Shown in pieces: positions 20,954 through 30,263 of a stretch of 64,000 nucleotides of DNA. The DNA lies in the NCBI GenBank assembly GCA_001797335.1, contig MGPE01000002.1, positions 174,938 to 238,937 on the forward strand, read 5' to 3'. Source of the DNA: Deltaproteobacteria bacterium GWA2_38_16. GTDB taxonomy: Bacteria > Bdellovibrionota > JACOXK01 > 2-02-FULL-40-11. A program made the translations under genes and the position numbers. Under the pieces are notes generated by a model. The model was not told where the DNA came from. It did no database searches and was given only the letters and a program-made list of their open reading frames with translations. Position 1 is the first letter of the stretch. Every line of letters starts with the position of its first letter.

Positions 20954-20985
20954 AAAGCCCAGGGGAGATGTCTCCTCTGGGCTTT
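20954..20985. terminator. Hairpin AAAGCCCAGGGGAGATGTCTCCTCTGGGCTTT
   Basis: Inverted repeat with flanking A and T runs, downstream of the 21008 gene. Confidence 0.7.
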
Positions 20986-21007
20986 CTATCATTAACCCCA
21001 TTCCCAT

Positions 21008-21997
21008 TTATTTACTTCTTTGGATCATAAATTGAATTGTTCGGTTGGTATTTATAGCTGTAAGAACAATATGAGGGTATCGGGCATGAAATACTCTAAA
21101 AATTTCATCTGCAAAAGCTTGGCCAATGGCTTGAACTCCTTTAAAATCAAATACAATTTCTTGAAATTTTTCTAGGCCAAAAAGCACCCTTTTGGCTTCT
21201 GATCTAGACATAAATTGATCTGCAGTATCAAATAGCGTAATATAAATTCTTGTTTTAGAAAATTTATACTCTTTCGTATAGGTTTTAAATAGCTTAAGAA
21301 GAGTTAGATGTGATTTAAAGGGTATTTGACAGTAGACACTGGTACCTTTAAAGATATCTGAATTCTTAATGGTATAATCTTGATGTATATTGTCTATTTC
21401 TAAAGCTAATTTTAAGCTTTCAATGGAAAAAAGATCGACTGCTTTTGAGGTAAAAAATATTCCTTCTCCTGTGTGATGTTTAGGATCCGTAGTACATTTT
21501 CCTTTTAAAAGTTCTTCAATGGCCCGATATGCATTGGTTAGATTTTTTGCTTTTTGGATATGTTTAAAAATTCCTACACCCTCATCTGTAATTCTAAAAC
21601 CAATATGTGTTGGAGATAGATACAGAGAAATTTTAGCCATTTTGCTTTTAGAATGATCTTTTGCATTATTAAGCATTTCAGTAAACGTATAATAAAGGAC
21701 ATCTGAAGTATTTTTATTAATAGAGTATAATTTTTGAGAAACAATGAACTGTTTATAGATTTGGTCTTCTTCAATGTTTTTTAGAGGGGTTTTTAAGGTT
21801 TTAATGAGAGGAATTTTAGAGAGATAGTAAATTACACCTTTTGTTGCCCCAGTTTTTTGAATAAAGTGCCCCTTTATTAAGGGCTGAAGGTGTCTATTGA
21901 GGGCTTGCCGAGTAATGTGTAAAACCGAAATAAGTTCTTTCCCTGTTAGGAAGTGTTTTTGTTTCAAGAGGAAAAGAATTTTTGCTTTAATATCCAT
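21008..21997 (-). CDS. Winged-helix / GHKL ATPase / STAS-like (DUF4325-type) regulator
   Basis: HTH MDIKAKILFLLKQKHFLTGKELISVLHITRQALNRHL; GHKL EMLNNAKDHS, ITDEGVGIF, HTGEGIFFTSKAVD; C-terminal VFDFKGVQAIGQAFADEIFRVF. Confidence 0.75.
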   Translation of the reverse strand: MDIKAKILFLLKQKHFLTGKELISVLHITRQALNRHLQPLIKGHFIQKTGATKGVIYYLSKIPLIKTLKTPLKNIEEDQIYKQFIVSQKLYSINKNTSDVLYYTFTEMLNNAKDHSKSKMAKISLYLSPTHIGFRITDEGVGIFKHIQKAKNLTNAYRAIEELLKGKCTTDPKHHTGEGIFFTSKAVDLFSIESLKLALEIDNIHQDYTIKNSDIFKGTSVYCQIPFKSHLTLLKLFKTYTKEYKFSKTRIYITLFDTADQFMSRSEAKRVLFGLEKFQEIVFDFKGVQAIGQAFADEIFRVFHARYPHIVLTAINTNRTIQFMIQRSK

Positions 21998-22045
21998 GTT
22001 GACAATTATAAATCTATTTATTATTTTTGTCAACGGATTGTCAAC
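21998..22045 (-). promoter_or_regulatory. Consensus promoter TTGACA-N17-TATAAT overlapped by three GTTGACAA repeats
   Basis: Minus strand GTTGACAATCCGTTGACAAAAATAATAAATAGATTTATAATTGTCAACATG; -35 at 22028-22033, -10 at 22005-22010. Confidence 0.8.
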
Positions 22046-22095
22046 AAATGTAATGCAAGGATTATTGTGTAAAAAGAAGGTATTGATTTAACAAA

Positions 22096-22125
22096 AAAGC
22101 CCAGGGGATATCTCCTCTGGGCTTT
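22096..22125. terminator. Hairpin AAAAGCCCAGGGGATATCTCCTCTGGGCTTTT
   Basis: Near-identical to the hairpin at 20954-20985. Confidence 0.7.
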
Positions 22126-22146
22126 TTGTGTTATGAAATGTTTAAA

Positions 22147-22665
22147 CTATTGAAGCAATTCTTGAACAGAAGAAGGTTTTAAAGAATTGACCTCGTCTCC
22201 TGTAAACTTGCCTTGAGTATCAATCACTAAATCATCATAATCAGGATGCAGCGCTTGGTGTTTGAGTGCAAGGACTCTAAAACGAACATCCTTAAAATCA
22301 GTATCTACGGGCACTTCAACAACAACTTGATTGGTTTTTCCAGGGCTGTCTGGACTTCTCCACACTGACCATGGCGTTAAAACACGAGAAGAATCTTGAT
22401 CTTTTTCAGGATCTAATCCTTCTACCGCTACCATAACTTTACTGATAAATGTTGTTCCTACAACACCAGATTGGCGATCATCCACGAGCACAGAAAATCG
22501 CACACATTTGCAGCGAGGAGCAGCTTCTTCTTTATCTACAAAAACTTGAACTCTGGCTATAGAATTCACTCCTTCCCCTCCAAACTTGAGGGATTTTTGT
22601 CCACCCTTGGCGAATGAAATCGCAGGTAGTGCTAAAACCACTAGCACTAAAAATATTTTTTTCAT
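22147..22665 (-). CDS. Hypothetical exported protein
   Basis: Signal peptide MKKIFLVLVVLALPAISFAKG; SD AGGAGGT. Confidence 0.55.
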   Translation of the reverse strand: MKKIFLVLVVLALPAISFAKGGQKSLKFGGEGVNSIARVQVFVDKEEAAPRCKCVRFSVLVDDRQSGVVGTTFISKVMVAVEGLDPEKDQDSSRVLTPWSVWRSPDSPGKTNQVVVEVPVDTDFKDVRFRVLALKHQALHPDYDDLVIDTQGKFTGDEVNSLKPSSVQELLQ

Positions 22666-22822
22666 ATTACCTCCTATTTAAATATTAAGTCATCGTGAAA
22701 TACAGCCAATTAGTATGATTGTCAATCCCAATAAACCCAATAAAAAACATCTTATAGAACAAAGTGTTCTGTGAAATTTTGTAAATGAAAACTTTTATTT
22801 TATTAAGAAGTGATTTTTGGCG

Positions 22823-22910
22823 TGGTGCGCGAGAGAGGAATTGAACCTCCACGCCCTTTCGGGCACAGGCACCTCAAGCCTGCGTGTATACCGGGTTTCA
22901 CCACTCGCGC
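22823..22910 (-). tRNA. tRNA-Leu (GAG anticodon), CCA encoded
   Basis: GCGCGAG...CTCGCGC acceptor stem, CAGGC-TTGAGGT-GCCTG anticodon arm, long variable arm, GGTTCAATTCC T-loop, terminal ACCA. Confidence 0.92.
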
Positions 22911-22917
22911 ATAAAAC

Positions 22918-23229
22918 TTACTTTTTGGGTTCTGGAGTTTCAGGTAGTTTTTCTGTGGTTTGAGGAGCAGACAACCCTTCGACCACACTTTTTCGAGAGG
23001 CTTTAGAAGATAAAATCGTAAGCAAAATAGAAGTAATCATAAAAATAACTGCCACAGCCGTGGTAAGCCTTGTTAAAAAAGGAGCCGCTCCCCCTCCGCC
23101 AAAGACAGATTGGCTGCTGCCCGCTCCAAACGTCGCTCCCATGTCAGCCCCTTTTCCAGCTTGAAGAAGGACGACAAGAATTAAGAGCACGCAGACAATA
23201 ATATGTAATGTAACAACCAGTGAAACCAT
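22918..23229 (-). CDS. secG: Preprotein translocase subunit SecG
   Basis: Two TM helices with LVVLLQAGKGADMGATFGAGSSQSVFGGGG signature. Confidence 0.92.
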   Translation of the reverse strand: MVSLVVTLHIIVCVLLILVVLLQAGKGADMGATFGAGSSQSVFGGGGAAPFLTRLTTAVAVIFMITSILLTILSSKASRKSVVEGLSAPQTTEKLPETPEPKK

Positions 23230-23232
23230 AAT

Positions 23233-24009
23233 TTAGCTAGGCCCAGAAAAGTTGTATGACATCTGTTTTAAAATTTCAATAAAAGATTTTACTTCCAAAC
23301 TTGCCCCTCCGACCAAGGCACCATCCACATTGGGTTGAGTGGCAACAGAAGAAAAATTTTGAGCGGTAACACTGCCTCCATAGAGAATGGACATTTGAGA
23401 AGCGACTTCCATATTATAAAAATCCCAGACTTTTTTTCTGATAAACTTATGAGCTTCCTCTGCCTGCTCTGGAGTTGCAATTTTTCCCGTACCAATGGCC
23501 CACACAGGTTCATAGGCAATTACCACTTGGCTTAAGGCTTCCTTTGAAATCCCCTTTAGCCCTAAAGACAATTGACGTTCCAAAACTTCAAAAGTCTTAT
23601 GGTGTTCACGTTCGTCCAGTGTCTCACCCACACAGAATATTACAGAGAGTGCATGTTTGATGGCTTGTCCTATTTTTTTATGAATCATGTCATCTGTCTC
23701 TCCAAAAACATGACGTCGTTCAGAATGCCCTAAAATGACGTAGTCACATCCTACGTTTTTAAGCATTGTGGCTGATACTTCTCCCGTAAAAGCCCCTTTT
23801 TCTTCAAAATGCATATTTTGGGAAGACAATTTTATAGAAGAATTTTTCAAACTTTTTGATGCTCCTTCTAAAGAAGTAAAAGGAGGAGCAATGACCACTT
23901 CTACTGCAGTTTTAAAATTCAACAATTTTTTAAAGTCTTCTATAAAAGCAATAGCCTCTAAAGAGGTCTTATTCATTTTCCAATTGGCTGCACATATTTT
24001 TTTTCTCAT
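23233..24009 (-). CDS. tpiA: Triosephosphate isomerase
   Basis: AANWKMN, GHSERRH, AYEPVWAIGTG, YGGSV motifs. Confidence 0.97.
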   Translation of the reverse strand: MRKKICAANWKMNKTSLEAIAFIEDFKKLLNFKTAVEVVIAPPFTSLEGASKSLKNSSIKLSSQNMHFEEKGAFTGEVSATMLKNVGCDYVILGHSERRHVFGETDDMIHKKIGQAIKHALSVIFCVGETLDEREHHKTFEVLERQLSLGLKGISKEALSQVVIAYEPVWAIGTGKIATPEQAEEAHKFIRKKVWDFYNMEVASQMSILYGGSVTAQNFSSVATQPNVDGALVGGASLEVKSFIEILKQMSYNFSGPS

Positions 24010-24076
24010 ATTTTATCCTCATGCCATCTAAGAGGAGATATCTTATCTCCTCTTTCAGAAAACATATCCTCTTTAC

Positions 24077-25258
24077 CTACACCTCTAACGCAGAGATGCC
24101 TGGTAAAATTTTCCCCTCCAAAAACTCCAGCGAAGCTCCCCCACCGGTTGAGACATGGGAAAATTTAAATTGAAGCTTAAATTGAGTAATCGCAGAAACA
24201 CTATCTCCCCCGCCCACCACCGTAAATCCTTTATTCTGGGCCATCGCTTCGGCCACGCGTCTTGTTCCTTCACAAAATGGCGCCATCTCAAAAGCCCCTA
24301 CCGGTCCATTCCACAAAATGGTTTGGCTTTTTTGAATGGTTTCTAAAAAAAGCTGTACCGTCTTAGGTCCAATATCTAATCCCATCCAGTTATCAGGGAT
24401 TTCACTTCCTTCGGTCACCTGGGTAACCGCATCTTCAGAGAATTCTTTGGAAATGATATGATCCACGGGCAGCAATAGCTCTACCTTTCTTTTTTGAACA
24501 CCCTCAAGAATATATTTTGCCAATTCTAATTTATCGTCCTCTACCAACGATGTTCCCACTTTTTTTCCTTGGGCTTTTAGGAGCGTATAGGCCATGGCTC
24601 CCCCAATGAGCATGGTATTTACTTTTTCTAAGAGATGAGTAATGAGATTAATTTTATCCGAAACTTTTGCTCCCCCCAGAATAACCGTAAAGGGACGATT
24701 TGGATTTTTTAGCAACGTAGACAGTGCTTCCATTTCTTTTTTAAGCAAAAAACCAGCACCCTTTTCTTTCATGAGCCTTGGAAGTGCTTCGACCGATGCA
24801 TGAGCCCTATGAACACACCCAAAGGCATCATCAATATATACGTCACACAATTTAGAAAGCTGAGTGGCAAAGTGAGGGCTATTGGCTTCCTCTCCTGGAT
24901 GGAATCTCAAATTTTCTAAAAGCATCACATCGCCTTCTTTCATATCTTGAATCATTTTTCGATTGCCATTGGCTTCGCAATTTTCAGAAAAAATAACTTC
25001 TTTTTTAAGGAGAAATAAAAGCCGCTGTGCAATGGGTTCCAAACTAAATTCTTTAACTTCTTTTCCTTTAGGACGCCCCAAGTGAGAAGCTAAAATGACT
25101 TTCGCCCCTTTGCTTATAGCATATTCAATCGTAGGCAGTGCTGCTTTAATGCGTGCATCATTTGTAATTTGGCCTTTTTGAATCGGTACATTAAAATCAA
25201 CGCGGATAAAAACTTTTTTTTTGGAAAGATCAAGTTGATCAATAAATTTAATGGGCAT
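24077..25258 (-). CDS. pgk: Phosphoglycerate kinase
   Basis: KVFIRVDFNVP, ASHLGRPKG, LENLRFHPGEE, VVGGGDSVSA; start at MPIKFIDQ. Confidence 0.97.
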   Translation of the reverse strand: MPIKFIDQLDLSKKKVFIRVDFNVPIQKGQITNDARIKAALPTIEYAISKGAKVILASHLGRPKGKEVKEFSLEPIAQRLLFLLKKEVIFSENCEANGNRKMIQDMKEGDVMLLENLRFHPGEEANSPHFATQLSKLCDVYIDDAFGCVHRAHASVEALPRLMKEKGAGFLLKKEMEALSTLLKNPNRPFTVILGGAKVSDKINLITHLLEKVNTMLIGGAMAYTLLKAQGKKVGTSLVEDDKLELAKYILEGVQKRKVELLLPVDHIISKEFSEDAVTQVTEGSEIPDNWMGLDIGPKTVQLFLETIQKSQTILWNGPVGAFEMAPFCEGTRRVAEAMAQNKGFTVVGGGDSVSAITQFKLQFKFSHVSTGGGASLEFLEGKILPGISALEV

Positions 25259-26249
25259 ACATGTGTTCTGCAAGATCGAGCATTCGAGCGCTAAACCCTA
25301 CTTCATTGTCATACCAGCCAATAACTTTCACAAGCCGATCTCCGCTGACTTGCGTTGAGAGCGCATCGATCACCGCCGATCGTTCATCTCCCACAAAGTC
25401 AGCCGACACCAAAGGTTCATCGCAATATCCCAAATATCGTTTTAATTTTCCCTGAGCTTCTTTTTTATAAAGATCATTAATCTCATCAGCCGTTACTGTT
25501 TTTTTGACCTCTGCCACTAAATCTACAATCGATACATTGGGCGTAGGGACACGAATGGAAAGTCCTTGAAGTGCTCCCTTTAATTCTGGAAACACTTTAA
25601 AAAGTGCTTTGGTTGCCCCCGAAGAGGTGGGGATCATCGAAAGCCCAGCAGCCCTGGCTCGTCTTAAATCTTTATGAGCTAAATCCAAAACACGTTGATC
25701 GTTCGTATAGGAATGAATAGTCGTCATAAACGCTTTTTCAATGCCGATGTGATCTCTTAATACTTTAACCATCACTCCTAAGCAATTCGTTGTGCACGAC
25801 GCATTAGAGACAATATGATGTTTTTTGGCATCATATTGATCTTCATTAATCCCCATCACCACCGTTAAATCATCGTCTTTACAGGGAGCAGAAACCAAGA
25901 CTTTTTGCGCTCCAGCATCCATATGTTTTTTGGCTGCCTCACGGGTTACAAAATGCCCTGTACATTCAAACACCAAATCTACCTTTAATTCTTTCCAGGG
26001 AAGACTTTCGGGAAGTTGATGCGCTGTAATGATAATTTCTTTACCATTCACTAAAATTCTATCTTTTAAAGCTTGTACTTGGCCCTCAAACGTTCCATGC
26101 ACAGAATCGTATTTTAATAAATGAGCCAGCGTTTTTACATCGCTTAAATCATTGATCGCCATCACCTCTATTTTTCTTTTAGAGGTATGTGCTAATCGCA
26201 GCAGTTGTCTGCCAATGCGACCAAACCCATTAATAGCTACTCGGATCAT
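25248..26249 (-). CDS. gap: Glyceraldehyde-3-phosphate dehydrogenase
   Basis: INGFGRIGR, SNASCTTNCL, WYDNEVGFS. Confidence 0.97.
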   Translation of the reverse strand: MIRVAINGFGRIGRQLLRLAHTSKRKIEVMAINDLSDVKTLAHLLKYDSVHGTFEGQVQALKDRILVNGKEIIITAHQLPESLPWKELKVDLVFECTGHFVTREAAKKHMDAGAQKVLVSAPCKDDDLTVVMGINEDQYDAKKHHIVSNASCTTNCLGVMVKVLRDHIGIEKAFMTTIHSYTNDQRVLDLAHKDLRRARAAGLSMIPTSSGATKALFKVFPELKGALQGLSIRVPTPNVSIVDLVAEVKKTVTADEINDLYKKEAQGKLKRYLGYCDEPLVSADFVGDERSAVIDALSTQVSGDRLVKVIGWYDNEVGFSARMLDLAEHMYAH

Positions 26250-26522
26250 TTAAGCTTTTGCATTCGGGGGAAGTGCCCTACCAAAAAAGTCGTAATTCTT
26301 TTTAATAAACGCATTCCATTTTTCTGGCAACTCTTCCATGGGGAAAATGGCTTCCACAGGGCATGCAGGCACACAGGCCCCACAATCAATGCATTCCTGA
26401 GGATCGATATAGAGCATGTCTGAATTTCCATCGGCGGATTCGTGAATACAATCCACTGGACAAACTTCAACGCATGCTTTATCTTTCACATTTACACAAG
26501 GTTCAGCAATGATATGAGTCAT
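26250..26522 (-). CDS. Ferredoxin with two cluster motifs
   Basis: CVNVKDKACVEVCPVDCIHE and CIDCGACVPACPVEAI; SD AAGGAGGAG. Confidence 0.85.
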   Translation of the reverse strand: MTHIIAEPCVNVKDKACVEVCPVDCIHESADGNSDMLYIDPQECIDCGACVPACPVEAIFPMEELPEKWNAFIKKNYDFFGRALPPNAKA

Positions 26523-26596
26523 AATACGTTACTCCTCCTTACAAGGTTTATAAATTTCGTATCGTAATTAAAAGGCTCTTGTCAACTTAATATCAA

Positions 26597-27559
26597 ATGA
26601 AGCGTTTATATTATTCTTTCAATGATTACTTAAGAGAAAAGTTTCATCAAAAAGTCTATAAAATTTCTCTAGATAGTGGGTTTAATTGCCCCAATCGAGA
26701 TGGCACTTTGGCCGTGGGCGGCTGTACGTATTGCGATGAAGGATCCCGAGCACCTGGGGTAAACCCAACGCTTTCCATTCAAGAACAACTCTTAGAGGGC
26801 ATGGCAAGAATGAAAAAACGATATCATGCCCAAAAATTTATTGCCTATTTTCAAGCCTACACCAATACCTATGACAAGGTAGAAGTTTTACAAGAAAGAT
26901 ATGAAAAAGCCCTAAGCCACCCAGATATTGTAGGACTTTCTGTGAGTACTCGACCAGATACTTTATCTCAAGGCGCGCTTGATCTCTTAGATGATATTGG
27001 GAAAAAATATTTGGTGTGGTTAGAATTGGGACTTCAAACCATTCATGACAGAACCAATGAACTTTTAAATCGCTGGCATACGTTTGAACAATTTAAAACA
27101 ACACTTTTAAAAGCCAAAGAAAAACCCAATTTAAAAATCTGCACACACTTAATATTAGGACTTCCCGGAGAAACGATAGAGGATATGCACCAAACTATTG
27201 ATACCGTCACCCAGCTTCCCATAGATGGATATAAACTCCACCTCTTGCATGTCATTAAAAATACAAAACTCTACGATCAATACTTAAAAGGGGAAATAAG
27301 CGTTTTTGAAGAAGATAATTACGTAACACTTATATGCGATGTCTTAGAAAAAATTCCTTCGACTTCTGTTATCCATCGTCTCACGGGAGATGCGGCTTCT
27401 GAAAAACTCGTAGCTCCCAGGTGGGCTTTAGAAAAAAGTCGGGTCATTCAAAAAATTAAAGATGAGTTACAAAAACGAGGGACATCACAAGGGTATCGTT
27501 TTTCATCCGCTGGAAGCAGCCCCACCGCGCATTACTTCACGGATAATACACTTTTTTAG
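26597..27559 (+). CDS. TIGR01212-like radical SAM protein (YhcC family)
   Basis: FNCPNRDGTLAVGGCTYCDEGS, LGLQTIHDRTNELLNRWH. Confidence 0.87.
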   Translation: MKRLYYSFNDYLREKFHQKVYKISLDSGFNCPNRDGTLAVGGCTYCDEGSRAPGVNPTLSIQEQLLEGMARMKKRYHAQKFIAYFQAYTNTYDKVEVLQERYEKALSHPDIVGLSVSTRPDTLSQGALDLLDDIGKKYLVWLELGLQTIHDRTNELLNRWHTFEQFKTTLLKAKEKPNLKICTHLILGLPGETIEDMHQTIDTVTQLPIDGYKLHLLHVIKNTKLYDQYLKGEISVFEEDNYVTLICDVLEKIPSTSVIHRLTGDAASEKLVAPRWALEKSRVIQKIKDELQKRGTSQGYRFSSAGSSPTAHYFTDNTLF

Positions 27560-28744
27560 AATGGTCCCAATGTGTTTGGGTGTCCAGAAATCTTTTGTTA
27601 ATCGCGATAATCGCTCTAATTCACTAGATGCCATTTTCATATCCAATCTTGCTTTTGGATGCCAAAAATCTCTTTTCAAAAATTCTAAGAATTTCGCTCT
27701 GGATATGCCTTCTAACGGAGGTGAAAAATCACGGGCCAATCGTTCGGCCATATCATTTATATAAGGCGCAACGGGCTGAGCTTGAATTTTTCCTTGCACA
27801 TGTTCCAGTGCCAATGCCAATGAAGAAGAAGTAAAAAAAGAAATTTCGAGAGTTAATCCTTCAAATTTTCCTTCCTCTGTTATAGAAGAAACCAGAGTAG
27901 CTCCCCGCTTTTTTTCAAAAAAGATCTTGGCTAAAAGGAGTGCCAATCCTCCTCCGGCTCGCTCAGCCACTTGCCAAGGATAAATACCTCTGCCCCCTCT
28001 ACTGCTCGTCACATGATAGTCTTTAAGCACAATCACCATTTTTCGACTTTCAAGATCTATAGAAATTTCGGGTTTACCAGAAGCAGTATCTTGATCATGA
28101 TTATAAAAATCGCTTAAAAGCACCATGAGAAAAAATTCTGTCAGAGGATCACCGGTCCTGAGTACCATTTTTATTTCTCTATTAAAAAAAGAGCCTCGTT
28201 CAAGCTCTCCAAACATTCCTGCATCTTCGGCTAACATCATCGTCACTTCCAAATTGGCGCGAAGTGTTTCTAAAGTTTCAAAATGAGTCACATCATGGCC
28301 TTGAGCACTCAGCACTTCTTTTGAAAGCTCTAAGGCGTTCATCACATGCCGTAAATTGGTTAAAACGATTTCTTTTCCTTCCCCTTCCTCCGATAACGTC
28401 CCTATAATTTTTTCTTTGGCTTGTTCTAAAAAATTAAGCGCTGCTTTAATTCTTAAAAATAACTCCCGAGAATTTCTAGGCTGATACGTGGCATTTCTAA
28501 GCTCTAGTATCTTTATCACTCTTTCAAATCTACCAAAGATTCGAATCATCTCAGGATCAGAAGCATGCTTCTGAAAGTCATCGTGAAGATATCCAAAAAT
28601 AGAGGTCAATTTATTATTCAGAATGTGTCTTAAACCATTGTGTATCTCTACACATTCTTCAATGGGGATATCTATAGCTTCTTCCTGGGCAAAAGCGGGA
28701 ATCCAGAGGAAACAAAGAAAAAATAGGGCTTTAATCTTCATCAC
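27503..28744 (-). CDS. Exported protein with histidine-kinase-like (DHp/GHKL-like) features
   Basis: Signal peptide MMKIKALFFLCFLWIPAFAQ; GLRHILNNKLTSIFGYL; PWQVAERAGGGLALLLAKIFFEKKRG. Confidence 0.5.
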   Translation of the reverse strand: MMKIKALFFLCFLWIPAFAQEEAIDIPIEECVEIHNGLRHILNNKLTSIFGYLHDDFQKHASDPEMIRIFGRFERVIKILELRNATYQPRNSRELFLRIKAALNFLEQAKEKIIGTLSEEGEGKEIVLTNLRHVMNALELSKEVLSAQGHDVTHFETLETLRANLEVTMMLAEDAGMFGELERGSFFNREIKMVLRTGDPLTEFFLMVLLSDFYNHDQDTASGKPEISIDLESRKMVIVLKDYHVTSSRGGRGIYPWQVAERAGGGLALLLAKIFFEKKRGATLVSSITEEGKFEGLTLEISFFTSSSLALALEHVQGKIQAQPVAPYINDMAERLARDFSPPLEGISRAKFLEFLKRDFWHPKARLDMKMASSELERLSRLTKDFWTPKHIGTILKKCIIREVMRGGAASSG

Positions 28745-28803
28745 AATAGAGGGGCATTATAATATAAAGTGACACTTTAGTCAAAATTTGTAAATTATTG
28801 AAT

Positions 28804-30198
28804 TTATTCTCGTTTTAATATTCCTGGATTAGTAAGCTTATCAGGCGAAAGATACTTTTTAATTTCTGCTGAAGTCAAGATGCCCTTTTCTTCAATCATC
28901 TTTAAAATAGAGGTGTCGGTTTTAATGGATTCCTTTACCACTTCTGCGGCCTTTGCATAGCCAATAATGGGATTTAAGGCCGTGGCTAATCCCAACGATT
29001 CTTCAAAATATTTTTTGCACTGCTTTTCATTAGCACGAATTCCTTCAATGCATTTTTGAGAAAGCATCGTCATCATGTGGGTTAAAATTTTTGAAGAAAA
29101 TAAAATATTATAAATAATTACAGGCATCATCACATTGAGCTGCAGCTGAGAAGCCTGAGAGGCCATGGACACAGCCACATCATTTCCCACCACTTGAAAG
29201 CACACCATGTTGGTACATTCTAAAATACTGGGATTGACCTTCCCCGGCATAATCGAAGACCCTGGCTGAACCGCCGGTAAAAAAACTTCATTTAATCCCG
29301 TTCTAGGGCCTGATGATAACAGTCTTAAGTCATTGGCAATTTTTGTAATGTCTAATGCTAGATTTTTTAAAGCTGAAGAATACTCTGCGAAATCCGCTGT
29401 AGAGCTAGCAATTTCAATAAAATTGGTGGGATTTTTTAAAGATAATTTTGTAAACCCACTGAGCACCTCAACCATTTTTTTTGCATACTGAGGATGAGAG
29501 TTCATTCCTGTACCGGCTGCTGTGGCCCCAATATTTAAAGACGTCAGAGATTCTTTAGCTTTTTGAATTCTCGTTAAGGCTTTTTCTAACATCACCGCAT
29601 AGGCTTCAAACTCTTGTCCTAATCGAATCGGTACGGCATCTTGCAAATGGGTTCTGGCAGTCGTTGCAATTTTATCAAACTCTTTTCCTTTTTTTCGAAA
29701 CGATTGAACCAATTTTTTAAGCGCTTCTTCTAAAAGAGCGTTTAAGAGGAGAGACGAAATCCGCATGGCCGCTGGAAATGTGTCGTTTGTGGACTGAGCC
29801 ATATTCACATGGTCATTGGGATTGACCCTTGAATAATCCCCTTTTTTCCCACCTAAAATTTCAGTAGCACGATTGGCAATCACTTCATTGGCATTCATAT
29901 TAAAAGAAGTGCCGGCTCCGGCTTGAAAGACATCAATAATAAATTGATCGTGAAACTTTCCACTTAAAATCTCATCACACGCTTGGATAATGGCTTTAGA
30001 AATTTTTACATCTAATACACCTAAAGAGGTATTCACTTGGGCTGCTGCTTTTTTAATGAAGGCATAGGTTTGAATCAAAACTTCTGGCTCTCTTAACCCG
30101 CTAATAGGAAAATTTTCAAATCCTCGCAGGGTTTGAATACCGTAATAAGCATCGTCTGAAACTTTCTTTTCCCCCAAGCTATCTTTTTCTGTACGCAT
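28804..30198 (-). CDS. aspA: Aspartate ammonia-lyase
   Basis: Fumarase/aspartase signature GSSIMPGKVNP; start at MRTEKDSLGEKKVS. Confidence 0.88.
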   Translation of the reverse strand: MRTEKDSLGEKKVSDDAYYGIQTLRGFENFPISGLREPEVLIQTYAFIKKAAAQVNTSLGVLDVKISKAIIQACDEILSGKFHDQFIIDVFQAGAGTSFNMNANEVIANRATEILGGKKGDYSRVNPNDHVNMAQSTNDTFPAAMRISSLLLNALLEEALKKLVQSFRKKGKEFDKIATTARTHLQDAVPIRLGQEFEAYAVMLEKALTRIQKAKESLTSLNIGATAAGTGMNSHPQYAKKMVEVLSGFTKLSLKNPTNFIEIASSTADFAEYSSALKNLALDITKIANDLRLLSSGPRTGLNEVFLPAVQPGSSIMPGKVNPSILECTNMVCFQVVGNDVAVSMASQASQLQLNVMMPVIIYNILFSSKILTHMMTMLSQKCIEGIRANEKQCKKYFEESLGLATALNPIIGYAKAAEVVKESIKTDTSILKMIEEKGILTSAEIKKYLSPDKLTNPGILKRE

Positions 30199-30263
30199 AC
30201 ATTTCTCCCTTCCCCGTTTCTTATCTTGATTTTTCACCCAATTTCCAATACCTTATCGCAAAA

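Noticed and set aside
22756-22770. AGAACAAAGTGTTCT palindrome as a LexA/SOS box
   Set aside because: Spacing differs from known GAAC-N4-GTTC boxes and no SOS gene is adjacent.
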